A DNA stretch of 64,000 nucleotides from Epiperipatus broadwayi (GCA_028023455.1 JAQFVV010006255.1:6430501-6494500); one strand, 5' to 3'. Shown: positions 38,440-49,835, counted from the stretch's first letter. Made by a program: numbers and translations. Notes: generated by a model not told the origin, from the sequence alone.

Positions 38440-39100
38440 CATGCTTTGGAATGCAAAATTTTCACTTTTTAGCTGCTGACCATCCTTTTGTTGATGTAAG
38501 CTTAAACTTAGATGCTGAGCTAATGCTATAACAAATCATGTTCCAAAATAATTGACAAGGAAAGCAAAATAATGCTTGTTTAACTTCACTTCAGACAAGC
38601 CAATCTCGGTCAGTTTTTCACCATTTAAATTTCAAAATGTTAGAATACTTTTGGAAAAAACTTGGTTATCTATATCTTTGGAAAATGTTTTAGGAAAACC
38701 AATATGATCTTTAATAACATAGTTTTCTATATCCAATTGAGAAGACACCTCTGTTATAAGGAGTTCAATATCATTTTCAGTATTTGATCTACTCTTCTCT
38801 TCACTATGTATGCAATGCCCAGATTCTGTAGACAGTGAAGTACTCCACCATTAACATTCAATTGTTTTTCTAAATCTTTAAATTGAGAATTTACTTGAGA
38901 TGTTTCTTAAAAAACCATATTGGCCTCATGAGATTCTGACCTTTGTTTCAATTCAGCTCTTGGATCTCACATTGTTCTGAATTTAAAGCTTCATTTTGGT
39001 TAGTTTTACTTGTTTTGCATTTAATGCCAAATTGAAAAAACGTTTGTTAACCCTTTTTATTAATCTCATGGCTTCTGTTTTTCCTTGTGTTTTTGAGCTC
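38440..39100 (-). pseudogene. hAT transposase with TTF-type zinc finger, broken
   Basis: Read on the minus strand, 38613-38553 gives DRDWLV, a stop, then SEVKQALFCFPCQLF. This is the diagnostic start of the TTF-type zinc finger found in ZMYM5/ZBED-like hAT transposases. A shift and GWSAAKK then KHEKS follow at about 38490-38440, the usual end of that finger. Upstream (38700-39070) lies an acidic, low-complexity N-terminal part with stops. The catalytic RNase-H-like domain and the C-terminal hAT dimerisation region are not seen, so it is an N-terminal relic. Terminal inverted repeats and an 8-bp target duplication were not found. Confidence 0.75.
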
Positions 39101-39394
39101 CAGATTTTTGACATTTCATAATCATTCATAAACTGAAATGAACTATAAAAAAATATTCATAAACAAAATGAAGCTAAACTTGAAACTTAAAATAAATAAG
39201 TAATGAAATTAAAATTCAATAAATTACTTAAATAAATGTTCACTGATTGTTCAGATTAATAAAGATTATGTCAAACGAGGCTGCAAGACAATTTTGCTAT
39301 ACATACATAGTATAGAGTATGAAGTATATATCTAATATTATTTTTCTTTTTAAAAAATTTGGTTTTGTAAAAAAAATTTAAAATTTTTCTCTTT

Positions 39395-39475
39395 ATGAAC
39401 CCCCTTTGAGCTCCATGGGCCCCAAGAACAATGTACCCTTTGCATCCTTATCTTCTTCGGCCTGCTTTCTTATGT
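39395..39475. other. Conserved-looking GC-rich patch, 5-prime of the hAT relic
   Basis: GAACCCCCTTTGAGCTCCAT then GGGCCCCAAGAACAATGTAC stands out from its AT-rich surroundings. It lies upstream (minus strand) of the hAT pseudogene and may be part of its leader. This rests on position only. Confidence 0.35.
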
Positions 39476-39479
39476 ATAT

Positions 39480-40595
39480 ATATACATATATTTGTTTATT
39501 CAATTTAGCGATACTTATGCAAAAATAAATTGACGTACACATCCACTTATATATGCATAGGTATATGCATAAAATTGTCAGAATATGTTATTAAAAAGTT
39601 ATTTTTTCCTATCGACTTAAAATATATTTTATGATGATACTTATATATATATGTAATTGAAGCTTCTGGTGCGTTACATATGTAAGAGAGAGAGGGGGGA
39701 GAGGGAAGAAAAAAGTTAATTAGCTGTTAGATTTGTGGGTGACAAATTATTGGATATGAAGATATTCATATATATATATATAGAAAGAGAGGTAAAGAAA
39801 TATAAATTAAGTAGTTTGTTAAATTTGCAGATGACAGATTATTGGATACAGCAATATTATCAGACAGATTAACTTTGTGTCACTAGGTTTGAGATAATTT
39901 AATTTACTCTGTCTTAATATTTTTTACAACCGTCAAATAAAATTGTACCCTAGAGAAGCAAATCATTTTTATTTAATGCTAGTATATTTATTATTAGTAG
40001 TAGATAAGCAATAATTTTTTTCTTCCTCTGGGAAATCTAAAATAGTTAATGATTTTGAATAGCTGGATAGATTTTTTTTTTTAATCAACCTTTTATTTCA
40101 ATATAGATTTACAAATAAAGGTACAAAAACATAATGTTTATAAAAATCAATTTTTAACAGTAAGATAATTTTCTAAGTAGCACACCGTACATTGTTCGTT
40201 TAATTTGTAATGGATGAACAATTAAAATATGCACCATTTATAATTGCGAAATTAATGCCCATATGTGTTTAACTAAGGCATTGTTTTGCATTGTATTATT
40301 TTTTAAAAAAATTTTTTTTAATAATTTATTTAGAACTATGATTTACATAATGGTTACAAACTACTCTGACTTTAATATCATCATAATGTTACATTTAATT
40401 AAGTTATTTGACTATTATGTAGGAATCCAAAATATATTTGTATAATTATAATGCATAGATGCAAAAAAAAAAAAATGGCACCAGTTTTGATAGGTAAAAA
40501 AGTAAAACAATTTTTTATTAGATAGCCATTGTAGGACAAAAGTTTTTCCAACAACCTTTCTTAGAAAAACATTGAAAATAAAAGGAATACTATAA
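39480..40595. other. AT-rich DNA with short purine microsatellite
   Basis: GA-rich run near 39686-39712, TA runs near 39768 and 39476. Small frames at 40263-40445 and 40415-40624 have no support. Confidence 0.5.
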
Positions 40596-40597
40596 TA

Positions 40598-40725
40598 TGT
40601 TGGATTATTTTCATCATCTATCATTAAATGTCTAATGTCTAGAAAATTTTAAATTTTATTTAAACTTTTCAAATGCAAATAACTTTACTAATAACACAGA
40701 AATAAACAGTACAGGTTGTCTATTT
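40598..40725 (-). repeat. 3-prime tail of SINE family 2, copy 1
   Basis: This shares ATATGTTGGATTATTTTCAT, GAAAATTTTA, TTTAAACTTTTCAAATGCAA and ATAACACA in order with 41237-41365. It lacks the tRNA-like head and is therefore 5-prime truncated, as reverse-transcribed copies often are. Confidence 0.72.
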
Positions 40726-40810
40726 GTGTGCTATTACTACCAATAACTTGAATTTGAAAAATTTAAATAAAGTTAAAAATTATTGAGGCATTCTACATGC
40801 AATGATAAAT

Positions 40811-40860
40811 AATCCAACATATAATAACATCTAAAATACTACCATCACAAACTTTCAGGT
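40811..40860 (+). repeat. Inverted partner of 41205-41252
   Basis: AATAATCCAACATATAATAA followed by ACCATCACAAACTTTCAG matches the reverse complement of 41205-41252 (about 80% by eye). It appears to be another tail copy of SINE family 2, in the opposite orientation. Confidence 0.6.
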
Positions 40861-41204
40861 AATTAAAAGGTAATAATCACCAGGTTTATTGATTGCCAGA
40901 ACAATATTTGGTGTTTTTCATCTTTATTTATTTTCTAATAAAAAATATCTAGATACTAATTTAATGTTTATTATTGGATGAATAACTGGGTTGTCTATGG
41001 ATCATCTACCTAAACCTGTTTTTAAAAAAATCACATTTCAGGTCATAGACATGGCAGATATATACTTTACCATGAGGTCATTTTATATTATTTTAATACC
41101 ACAGTATATTTGTTCATTTTTGTAATCTGTCTAAAATTAAATTGCTAATGTTATATGTTTACAACATCTAATTAGCACACTCTTTGTAAATACATATTTT
41201 TCTG

Positions 41205-41520
41205 AAGGTTTGTGATGATGGTATATTAGATGTGATAATATGTTGGATTATTTCCATCATCTATCAGTAAATGTTGAATGTATAGAAAATTTTACCTTTA
41301 TTTAAACTTTTCAAATACAAATAACTTATTAATAATAACACACAAACAGACAACATGGGTTGGTAATGTAACAATGCGTGGAATATTATTCTCCACTCTT
41401 CTTCAGGTGTTGTTGGCCTGACCAGTGACAGTATTTGCATAGAAGTTGACCTCACACCTTTAGATTCTTGAATATTAAATTTCAAGGCAAGTGCTCTAAC
41501 CAATTGAGCTATTCTGTCAA
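41205..41520 (-). mobile_element. tRNA-derived SINE, family 2
   Basis: On the minus strand from about 41518: TAGCTCAATTGGTTAGAGCA is a near-consensus tRNA A-box and D arm, followed by CTTGCCTTGAAA. A weak B box, GAGGTCAACTTC, lies at 41453-41442. A middle segment with GAAGAAGAGTGGAGAATAAT comes next, then a tail shared with 40598-40725. The type differs from SINE family 1: the head is standard-length and Lys/Ile-like, with a longer non-tRNA body, probably from a partner LINE. No clear target duplication was found. The 79-codon minus-strand frame at 41264-41503 is spurious. Confidence 0.75.
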
Positions 41521-41639
41521 AGGCAACAGATAGTAGAAATTATATATATTTATATATGTGGGTTGGTTCAAATCCTCTGGAGTCCTTCAATTTTTTTTTC
41601 CATTCAAATTCTTCTGATTTTTTTTTTACTTAATTTAAT

Positions 41640-42105
41640 TTTTTCTAAGAGCAAGGCTAATTAGAAGCTTCCACACATTGTGTATTACCACACTGGGTTG
41701 ACTTATAGGATTATTTATCACTGTCATAAAACAGCTACCCTGAATGTTTTCTTTCCACCTTTTCCTTTCTATCTAATATTTTTGTATTTTCTCCATTTAA
41801 ACATATGGCCATTAATACATACATGGTCTGCTACTGTAGACACATCTGTTTTTTCCTTTTAATCAGTAGTTTGCATTCTTTCAATCACTGTTCAACAGGA
41901 CAACAGATCTCACCAACATAGTTCCTTCCACATAGAGCATTTTCACTTTAGGCTTGGTAAAAGAAAGAATTCATCAAGGCCTGGTATGGCTTTGGAAAGT
42001 GCTACATTGGCTACAGATTTTCTTTAATTTGTCTGCCATTCCTGATATGTATGGATATACTACAGTATCAATAATAGTTTTTTTTGTTTTGGTGTTTCTT
42101 TTTGT
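41640..42105 (-). pseudogene. Penelope-like element remnant with GIY-YIG region
   Basis: Read downward from about 42080. VVYPYISGMADKLKKICSQ fits the LPYIxGxxxKLRRI link between the RT and endonuclease of PLEs. CGRNYVGEIC at about 41938-41910 fits the YIG half of GIY-YIG. VADHVCINGHMFKW at about 41835-41790 fits the A-x-H...GH-x-F-x-W block. At least two frameshifts and a stop separate these. Its GIY half is lost. Same three-part order as the better copy at 48205-49207. Confidence 0.68.
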
Positions 42106-42145
42106 TGTCTATTAACCATATAAAAACCCCTCCCGCATTGAATTT

Positions 42146-42171
42146 TTTTTAAAAAAAAAAAAAAAAAAAAC
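42146..42171. repeat. Poly-T/poly-A run
   Basis: Eight T followed by about twenty A. Such a run could be an old retro-tail; no element ends here clearly. A short C run follows at about 42203. Confidence 0.7.
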
Positions 42172-42821
42172 ATTTATAAATTATCAGCTGATTTAGAAGT
42201 CTCCCCCCCCTCCAGATTCTTGGTCTTTGAAAAAATGATCACACTTTGATAAATATAATACTAAATTTAATTATAAAAAATAAAATATAAACATGGTGGA
42301 CATATCAATTAAGTTTATTAATTTTCAGGTAATTATTAAAAAGTCTTTTTATTTAATTTTATTTTACAATCTGTGTTTTTCAAAATCTATATATTCAAGA
42401 TTAATTGCTACTTAATAAAATTTAATTTTCACTAAAATAAAAAACTCTAGCAAATATGAAAATGTAAAGGGCTTTTTTTTTTTTTCCAGTTGATAAAAGT
42501 GTCTAATATCATCGTAAATGTTTTCAGCTCTTAGTAATTAAATGAAGAAAATTATACCTTATACTTTCTTTTTAATTATAAATAAATATTAATGCTTTGT
42601 TACATCTTATTCCAAGAATTACAACAGTTAGTTTAATTTTGTTTTTAGAAAGAATCTGTTATTAAAAATTTAAATAATACTACGTTATTGATATAATAAC
42701 ATCAATTATCACTCTCAATACTGAGTTTATAATGTAAAAGTTTATTTGTATAAGCTTTCACGTTTTAAAAAAAGATTTATATATGTCTGCATATAAAATA
42801 CAGATTGCAACTTTTCCTGTA

Positions 42822-43235
42822 TGAAAAAGAAAAAAAAAACAAAGGAAGAAAAAGAGGGAGAAAATAGAAAGATTTTTAAGAAAAAAAAGTAAGGGGGAAA
42901 AAGATAGGGAGAAGAAATATAAAAAAGTGAAGAAGAAAAAAATGAGAAAAAATAGAAAAAAGACAGAATAAGAAAGTAAAAAAGTGAATAAGCAAAAAAA
43001 GAGTAAACATGGAAGAAAGAAAGAATTAAGAGAAGAAAAAAAGGAAGCAAGTAATAAAGGAATGAAGAAAGATAGAAGAATAGATGGAAGAAAAGAATGA
43101 GATAAAAATGAAAATAGACAGGAAAGGAGGAAAAATTAGAAAAAGAAAGTAGGAAGAAAAAGAAGAAAAAGTATGGAAAGGTAGAAAGAACAAAAGAAGA
43201 GGAGACAAACTGAATGAGAAAAGAAGAGAAAAAAG
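42822..43235 (+). repeat. Polypurine tract, over 400 bp
   Basis: The plus strand is nearly all A and G (GAAAAAGAGGGAG-type) with few pyrimidine interruptions and no fixed period. The S/F-rich minus-strand frames at 42742-43050 and 43026-43238 are its translations and not genes. Such homopurine/homopyrimidine DNA can form triplex structures. Confidence 0.9.
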
Positions 43236-43239
43236 CAAG

Positions 43240-44210
43240 GGTGCAATAAAATAATTAATAAAGCTACTGATAAATCTATATTTTTGGTAAAATTTTCTAC
43301 CGAATTCTCTACAATGTTAATAAATAGTAATTAAGCTGTCTAAAGAATTAAAAAAAAAATCCAAAATAATAACGAATGGAAAACTTATAAATGCATAAAA
43401 AATATTGATTACTAAAAAAAAAGATATAAATATTTGATTTTGTATACATATCAAATCATTTCCCCAAACATTAAGTAATTATTTTCAAAATGAACAATCA
43501 ATGTATAGAATCATTAAAGCTCATTGATTAAATATTTTTCATTTAGATGGAATGACAAGATAACTTGCAAAGCCTAAAATAGCTTTGGACAACAGTGTTT
43601 TTACTTCTTCATGGTTATTTATTTACACAATAACTATATGACGAGAAAATAAAATTGCAAAAAAAAAAAAAAAGAATAAGAAATAGAAGACATTTCCAAG
43701 AAATTGAAGATATCTTTTATAATTTTCCATTTTGCATCATTATTTTGGTAATAAGGTGAATAAATATCCATAGTAATCATCAAATGTTCTGAAGTCATTT
43801 GAAAATGTTTTATCAGTCCTTAGCACATTCAATTATTCTAAGAAATTTTCCATAATGATAATTATTTTAAAATTCTAACAGTACATAATCTAAAATATTT
43901 TCTTTTAAATAATTTACATTACTTTATAAATAAATAAATATATTTTTTTTTTTATTTTCCCTTTAAACAATATCATTATTGAACTATTTATTTATTTATT
44001 TTTAGACAAAATCTACTTTAAAATATAGTGTTTAAGATGTTAAATAAAGTAAATCAAACAAACATCCATGCACACTCCTTTTGTTATTACTATTTCATTA
44101 TAACTAATTTGTTATTGCTAGAGTCAATCTTTTAAATTCTATTAAAAATAAATGTTTGTATGTTAATTTATGACTAGTTATTTATATAAACATTTTCTCA
44201 CACAGATATA
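43240..44210. other. AT-rich DNA, no gene recognised
   Basis: A/T runs and frequent stops, no repeat family identified. Confidence 0.5.
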
Positions 44211-44213
44211 TAT

Positions 44214-44293
44214 AATAACGAAACTTAAATATATTCCAAACAACGGTAAACAATTTTTTACCGTTGTTTGGAATATATTTAAGTTTCGTTATT
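44214..44293. repeat. Perfect 37-bp-arm hairpin with 6-base loop
   Basis: Bases 44214-44250 are an exact reverse complement of 44257-44293, with loop CAATTT. Arm ends read AATAACGAAACTTAAATATA. A perfect stem of this length with a tiny loop is in the range of a microRNA or hairpin-siRNA precursor, or a very small fold-back element. No flanking duplication was found. Confidence 0.95.
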
Positions 44294-47200
44294 GTATTAT
44301 TGATATTAGCGGACATTTATTTTGTTTTATATATATGCTTTAGAATATCCTTAAAATAAATAAAGATGTATTTAACAATACTAACATTATAGATTTTTTA
44401 TTTGTCACAAAGAAAAATAAATATTGCTAAAATATACTTTTTAAAATAAAATCATTCACAATGGATATATCTAATTCATTATACTTGTAATGAAGCATTT
44501 ACAGTAAACTATATATTAAAATTAAACTGAGAGACTGCAAACTTCTCAAGCGCTTATGACTATCAACAGCCAATCAGATCTTAAACACTGAGACAGAGAA
44601 TTTAACAAGAAAAAGGTGGTTCCACCCTCTTCTTTACTTGTCTTTCTATATATCCAAGCCAGTCTAAAGTACTTAGATCTGAAAGCATGAATCTTAAATA
44701 TCTTCACACTCAACTCACTGAGTTCAAATTACAAACATACAGCTTGAAATCTTTCGATTTACTACGCAGTAGTTTTTCGATGTTATAACTTGCAGCTTTA
44801 TAAAATAAATATTATTTACATATATTGCTGCAAGTAAACTATATATATATTAAAGATAAGAATTTCTATCAATATATTAACTTTTAAATAGCAAAACAAA
44901 ATTTTAAACATATTTATTTTAATGTAGATCGTTGACCTATAGCTATAATATATATATAAGTTTAAAATATTTGTGAAACATTAAACAAAAATTTAAGAAT
45001 CAATTTGAAGAATGGCATAAATGTAGCATTTTAGGCATTGTAACCTTTCAAAATAATTTTGGAAAATGATTTAAATGAATTATTGTTATGATTTCATTTT
45101 TTTCTGGCAATCTTTTAGAATAGATTAAAAAATAGTAATAAAATTAAAATTTACAATATTAAATAAATAAAAACATTTATATTTAATTTTTTTGTATGTC
45201 CTCTTAACAACCAAATTAAATGATTTGCTAGGAATAGATGGATAGGCAATAGTAAACAAGCTAATGAGGAATTTGAAAATAAAATTAAAGATTTTTATTA
45301 CATTCATATGATCACAGAAACAACTTAAGATCACGTGATCAGAATAATAACAGATAATTGGATGGATTGATAACTGCATTACTACTGCCACTCTGCAAGT
45401 AATAAAAATTTTACTTAATAAACAGTAATTACCAGACAGTGAAATAATGAAAAAATTAACTCTAGTGTTTACTATAAATGCCAATCTCTTGAGATAAAAA
45501 CCCTGAGTTATATTTATATAACATGATGTTATTTATCAAAAAATATCTCAAGTGCCAGGTATATTCTTTATTGGGAGATTATCTTTCCAATCAGAAAATA
45601 TAAAATTGTTTTAACCAAACATTAAGGGATACCTAAATGCAAATATAAAGATTGTCTAGAAATAGTAATATAAATAATGTGAAATTAGTGTAATAGCAAT
45701 GTAAAACGTATATTATTTCTCTAATAATAATCATATTAAAATTCCTACTCTCTATTGACTGAGGATAAAGTAAACATAATATGGCTACTTTGATTTCAAT
45801 TTATTTAGCAAATCAATTTCTGTAACTATAGTTCATCATTTTGATAGATATTATTTAATTTACCCAATTTACATAAATCATCAGTACAAACTATTTTTAT
45901 TTTTCTGTTTTATATTTTTTACACATATATTTATAAGTGACAATATTTCCATGCTAGCCTTTGGAATGTGTAACCAATAATAAAATATTCTCAACTTTTA
46001 AAATGAATTGATTTAAATAATATTCACAATTTTTACAATATCAAGTAAAGAATATTTTATATAAATAAATCATCTGCCTGAATGATTTTTCAGAGCTTGC
46101 GATTTGTTAATATTGAATCCCCCCCCCCCTGTAACCACATAAAATCAAGTCTTATCATTCTTGAAATTCTCATATGTAATTATAAACAACTTAAATCCAA
46201 AATGGAGAAAATATATTTGGAGTCAATATGTTGAATATCTTTAAAAAAATTGCTAGCAAACTTCTATCAATACCTTTTTGTTTTGAAGGATTTAATAAAC
46301 TTAAAATAACGATAAGAGTCACTATTCAAAAGATGTCAAAAGAAAATGTATTTTAAATTTGAAACAAAGCAAGACAAATTTATAAATCTTTTAATTGTGC
46401 AAGAAAAAAAATGCTGAGAAAGTCCATTGAAAAACAAACTTTAAGAAAACAAAATTATAGAAAAGTGTTTAAAAATAGTCATAGTTAATAAGATAGTCAA
46501 TCTTCTATATTATATTTATATGCATAAAAGGGAAAGAACCAGAAAAACAGACATTAAAGCATTATTGTTAGGTTTCTTTTTTATATTTGCCTAATCTAAA
46601 TCTAGTAAAATCAGTAGGTAATGACTAAACCTTCTCTGGATTATCTTAAACCATGACAAATTTCTTGAGCAGATAATACCTTTCCAGAGTTTTCAGAGTG
46701 TTGAGGGCCCAAATCCAAAGTATGGTTAACAAAACTATTCAATATTATTCATACAGACTAATTCTAAAACTATAACATACAAGCAAACTCTAATGCTATC
46801 TTAAAATTAATAAGCCTAAAAATGTATTACTCAATAATAATATTATTTTTATGTGTTCTTTGCAACTTTTAAAGGAGAAATATAATGAAGAATAATGAAA
46901 AGTTACTTTTCTTCAAATAACTTGAGTGAAATCAACAATTACAATGTTGTGAATTAAAGACTGCATTATTCTCATCTTAGCTTTTATAAAAGTCTAAATA
47001 TTAAATGCAGAAAAACTATTAATTTTCTTAACAAACTGCTTTCCACTAGGAAAGTTCAGCAAACTCTAAAATATAATTTTAGCAATACAAACCTTTATGG
47101 GGTGTTCTTTCAAAAGATATCATTTTTTATCTTTCTTATTTATATTTTCATTTGTTATCTTCCAAGAATAAGGAAACATTACATTAGCCTCATAAAAGAT

Positions 47201-47710
47201 TTTTCTTAAAAGTGAACAAAATCTTTCAGTAAGAAAATGAAAAATTTAGATTTTTTTATAGGACTGTGGTCACATCTCTAATCTTATAAAAACCGTTTGT
47301 TCAATCTTCTAACAACAAAGGAGAATATCATAAACCTAACATAATCATTTGCATCAAAATTGAAAAATAAAATTTTTTCCTATTAAAAATGTAGTTTAAT
47401 TAAATTCTCTCGTTGTTTATAGTTAGATTTAACCTTATTTTTACAAACATTCTTCTTGGACAGTTTAACAACAACATTGAAAGAAGGACGGTGAATGCAA
47501 ATTTTAAGAAAGGTTTTTTCATTATCACTATTAGCAGTCATTTACATATTAGTATGGCCATTCCAAATTCAGAAGAAAAAAAACAAATAATTTGGATACG
47601 CATTTACATACATTATCATTTATCAATGTCAGGAATAATTTTAAATCTGTTTTGGCCATGAATATGAGGGAGAAAACCTACAAAGCACTAGACCCGGATT
47701 AATTTACTTT
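44294..47710. other. AT-rich DNA, no gene recognised
   Basis: A less AT-rich block at 44560-44780 has faint resemblance to 16504-16734. The longest reading frame in the window (119 codons, minus, 45125-45484) has no conserved motif. 46119-46129 is a C run. The block 46560-47690 is moderately less biased but unidentified. Confidence 0.5.
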
Positions 47711-47711
47711 G

Positions 47712-47780
47712 ATTGTTTTTTTTACCACTAACAGCTTCTTCACCCAGCGTGTTAAAGCGCTTGTATATACTATGTACTAA
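47712..47780 (+). repeat. Dispersed repeat family R, copy 2
   Basis: TACCACTAACAGCTTCTTC and AGCGTGTTAAAGCGCTTGTA then ATACTATG match the reverse complement of 51195-51262. This copy holds the family part that is missing from the copy at 32760-32875. Confidence 0.68.
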
Positions 47781-48144
47781 AACAAAGATTATAAAAATAA
47801 AAAATAAAAGTCATATATTAAACAACAAAAAAGTGAAATCAGATTTACTGTGTATCTAATTAAAGTATGATTTGCAAAAACATATAATCCAATTGTCACA
47901 GCTAGTGTATTGAGGTTACAAAATTGAGCTAACCTAAATATCTGAAGTCAGTAAGATAAGAATAAATTAGGAAAGAATAAATGATGAATATTAAATTTTT
48001 AATATTAGTAGTAATTATTAGTGAATCAAGTTTAAAAGATGAAACTCTGTTCATCTTTCATTCAATCAAATACTTTTTTCATTATGCATAAAATTCTAAG
48101 ACTAATTATTGGATAAAACTAATTATATAGAAATTCTCTCTCTC

Positions 48145-48304
48145 TTTATATATATATATAAACATTACAAGCATTATATATATATATACTTAATGTTTTC
48201 ACGGTTATATGATGTAGATAAATTATAAGTTTTTGGGATGTACCGTGTCTTATTTTCCATTGAGCACCGATATTTCGACGGAATAGCAACCGCCATTTTC
48301 AAGG
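48145..48304 (-). mobile_element. PLE 3-prime end and flanking (TA)n
   Basis: Downstream of the PLE coding remnant (minus strand) lies GAAAATGGCGGTTGCTATTC then CGAAATATCGG. Segments of this type follow the coding region in many PLEs. A (TA)n tract at about 48147-48189 ends the element, and another (TA)n at 49185-49203 borders its other end. Confidence 0.55.
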
Positions 48305-49207
48305 TTAACTTTTGAAAGAAAAACCGTTAGATCTTAACAAATAACGTGACTGTGTGCGAGATGAGAAATGAGATTCCAGTTCAGCATTCACAATATGAGG
48401 CTTATCAAAATGTTTATTTTCCTCAGTATTTTTACCTGTTAATTTTAAGTTAATATTGGATAAAAAGAGAGGTTTCCACATAGCTGGAATACGTTGTGCT
48501 TCATCAGTTCTATTTAAACTAGTAGGTCTCTTTAATATTTCAATTGACTCTCTCATGGTTCTTAAATCATATCTTTCCAAATTAGCAAGTAGTTTTGTAT
48601 TGTCAAAATTAGGTTTGTGACCAGTTTCTAAATAATGGGAAGTAAAAACTGATGTGCTAATTTTTTGTTGAAAAACATTTTTTTTTTATGTTCCTTAATT
48701 CTGACATTAATTCGTTTATTAGACTGACCCACATAGCCTCTTGAGCACTGAAAACATGGAATTTCATAAACTCCTTGGTGTTCCAAAAGTATTCTGTCTT
48801 TAGGTTTATACAAAAAATCACCAATTTTTTTTGCCAGTAGAAAAAGTGGTCTTTATATTAAAACAAGATAGTCTTCTATTGATTTTATCAGTAACCCCCC
48901 TAATGTAAGGCAAAATTACTCTATTAAAAGAGGAATTATCAATTCTATCCTCTTTTTTCTTTTTAGTATTAATGTTATATAAAGCCTTACATATGATGTT
49001 TTTATTATAATTATTAGAAAGCAGAATACTTTTTGTAAGTTTTATTTCTTGAGAAAGATGTTCTTTATCAGATAAATTATAAGCTCTAGTGAAAAGATTT
49101 TTAGCTACAGAAAAAATTTGTGCAGGATGATGATGAGAATTAAAATCAAGATATCTGTTTGTATAAGTGGATTTTCTGTAAACTGATATATATATATATA
49201 TATTCAA
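48205..49207 (-). pseudogene. Penelope-like element, RT C-terminus plus GIY-YIG endonuclease
   Basis: Three consecutive minus-strand segments make up one 5-prime-truncated PLE. 49207-48818 (129 codons) carries VYRKSTYTNRYLDFNS, the RT end, and LPYIRGV at residues 99-105. 48813-48628 carries GVYEI (residues 14-18) and GYVGQS (26-31), the two halves of the GIY-YIG nuclease, then RIKEH. 48580-48305 carries the RTMRESIEI and SLNRT blocks and the tail. The segments differ in frame; the T-run at about 48673-48690 is one shift site. The start is inside a (TA)n tract, so the RT fingers and palm are lost. No intact endonuclease is encoded. Confidence 0.88.
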
Positions 49208-49254
49208 ATATAAGTATATTGTCTATACTGAACTTAACTAAATTAGAATGGAGA

Positions 49255-49480
49255 AGATTGAAGCCTGTTCATTAAAGTTTGAAGATTTTCTATCTTAATC
49301 TAAACTGAGCACTGATTGTATATATGTATGGGAGATGGTGATTTGGACTAACTGATGAGTGCTGGTTCGGCACAAAATATCTACATTGGAGATCATTTAC
49401 TTTTTTCACATGTGTATCAATTACACAAAATGGAGTGCATAGCTGTAGGAAACTTGAAAGTTTGAGTTTAAGTTCATTTT
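49255..49480 (+). mobile_element. Fold-back element family F1, right half
   Basis: Matches the interior and right arm of the 10140-10620 copy: AAGATTGAAGCCTGTTCATT, GATGAGTGCTGGTTCGGCAC, CACATGTGTATCAATTACAC and CTTGAAAGTTTGAG. The arm end variant ATGGAGTGCATAGCTGTAGG is like the 14 kb copy. The left arm is absent. It directly follows the 5-prime edge of the PLE at 49207. Confidence 0.75.
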
Positions 49481-49554
49481 AAATAATATATATAATAGAT
49501 TATCTCCTGTGTTTTAATACATATGTATTTAAGATTGAGACTCTTGCCATTGTA

Positions 49555-49835
49555 CAATAAATATTTTAAATACTCTCTAACCCAGCATAAAACAATAATT
49601 AACAAGAAAAGAGCAGCCTTCTTTCTTATGCTCATTTATTAATATGGAGACTAGTCTAAAATACTTTGATTAGAGAAAATGAATATTGCATGATGAGGAT
49701 TTAAATATTTTTTTTCTCTAGTCATAATGTTTTAAGCAAAGCTCTACATTAATAAATGATGCACAAGAAGGGGGCTGCTCTATTCTTGTTAGTTATTGTA
49801 TTATGCTGGGTTAGAGAGTATTTAGAATTTTTATT
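49555..49835. mobile_element. Fold-back element, about 110-bp arms
   Basis: Bases from about 49562 to 49672 are complementary to about 49708-49830, with indels. Shared pieces include TACTCTCTAACCCAGCATAA with TTATGCTGGGTTAGAGAGTA, and the AAGAAAAGAGCAGCC segment with GGGCTGCTC. The interior is about 40 bases. Not related to F1 or F2 by eye. Confidence 0.75.

Noticed and set aside
42742-43238. 102- and 70-codon minus-strand frames rich in F, S, L and Y
   Set aside because: They are the complement of the polypurine tract; composition alone explains the open frame.
45125-45484. Longest open frame (119 codons, minus)
   Set aside because: Rich in I, F, N, K and Y with no motif, no neighbour and no codon pattern distinct from AT-rich noise. 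It is kept only as an unexplained open frame.
47413-47661. 82-codon plus-strand frame as a gene
   Set aside because: No motif or repeat match recognised; composition is like the background.
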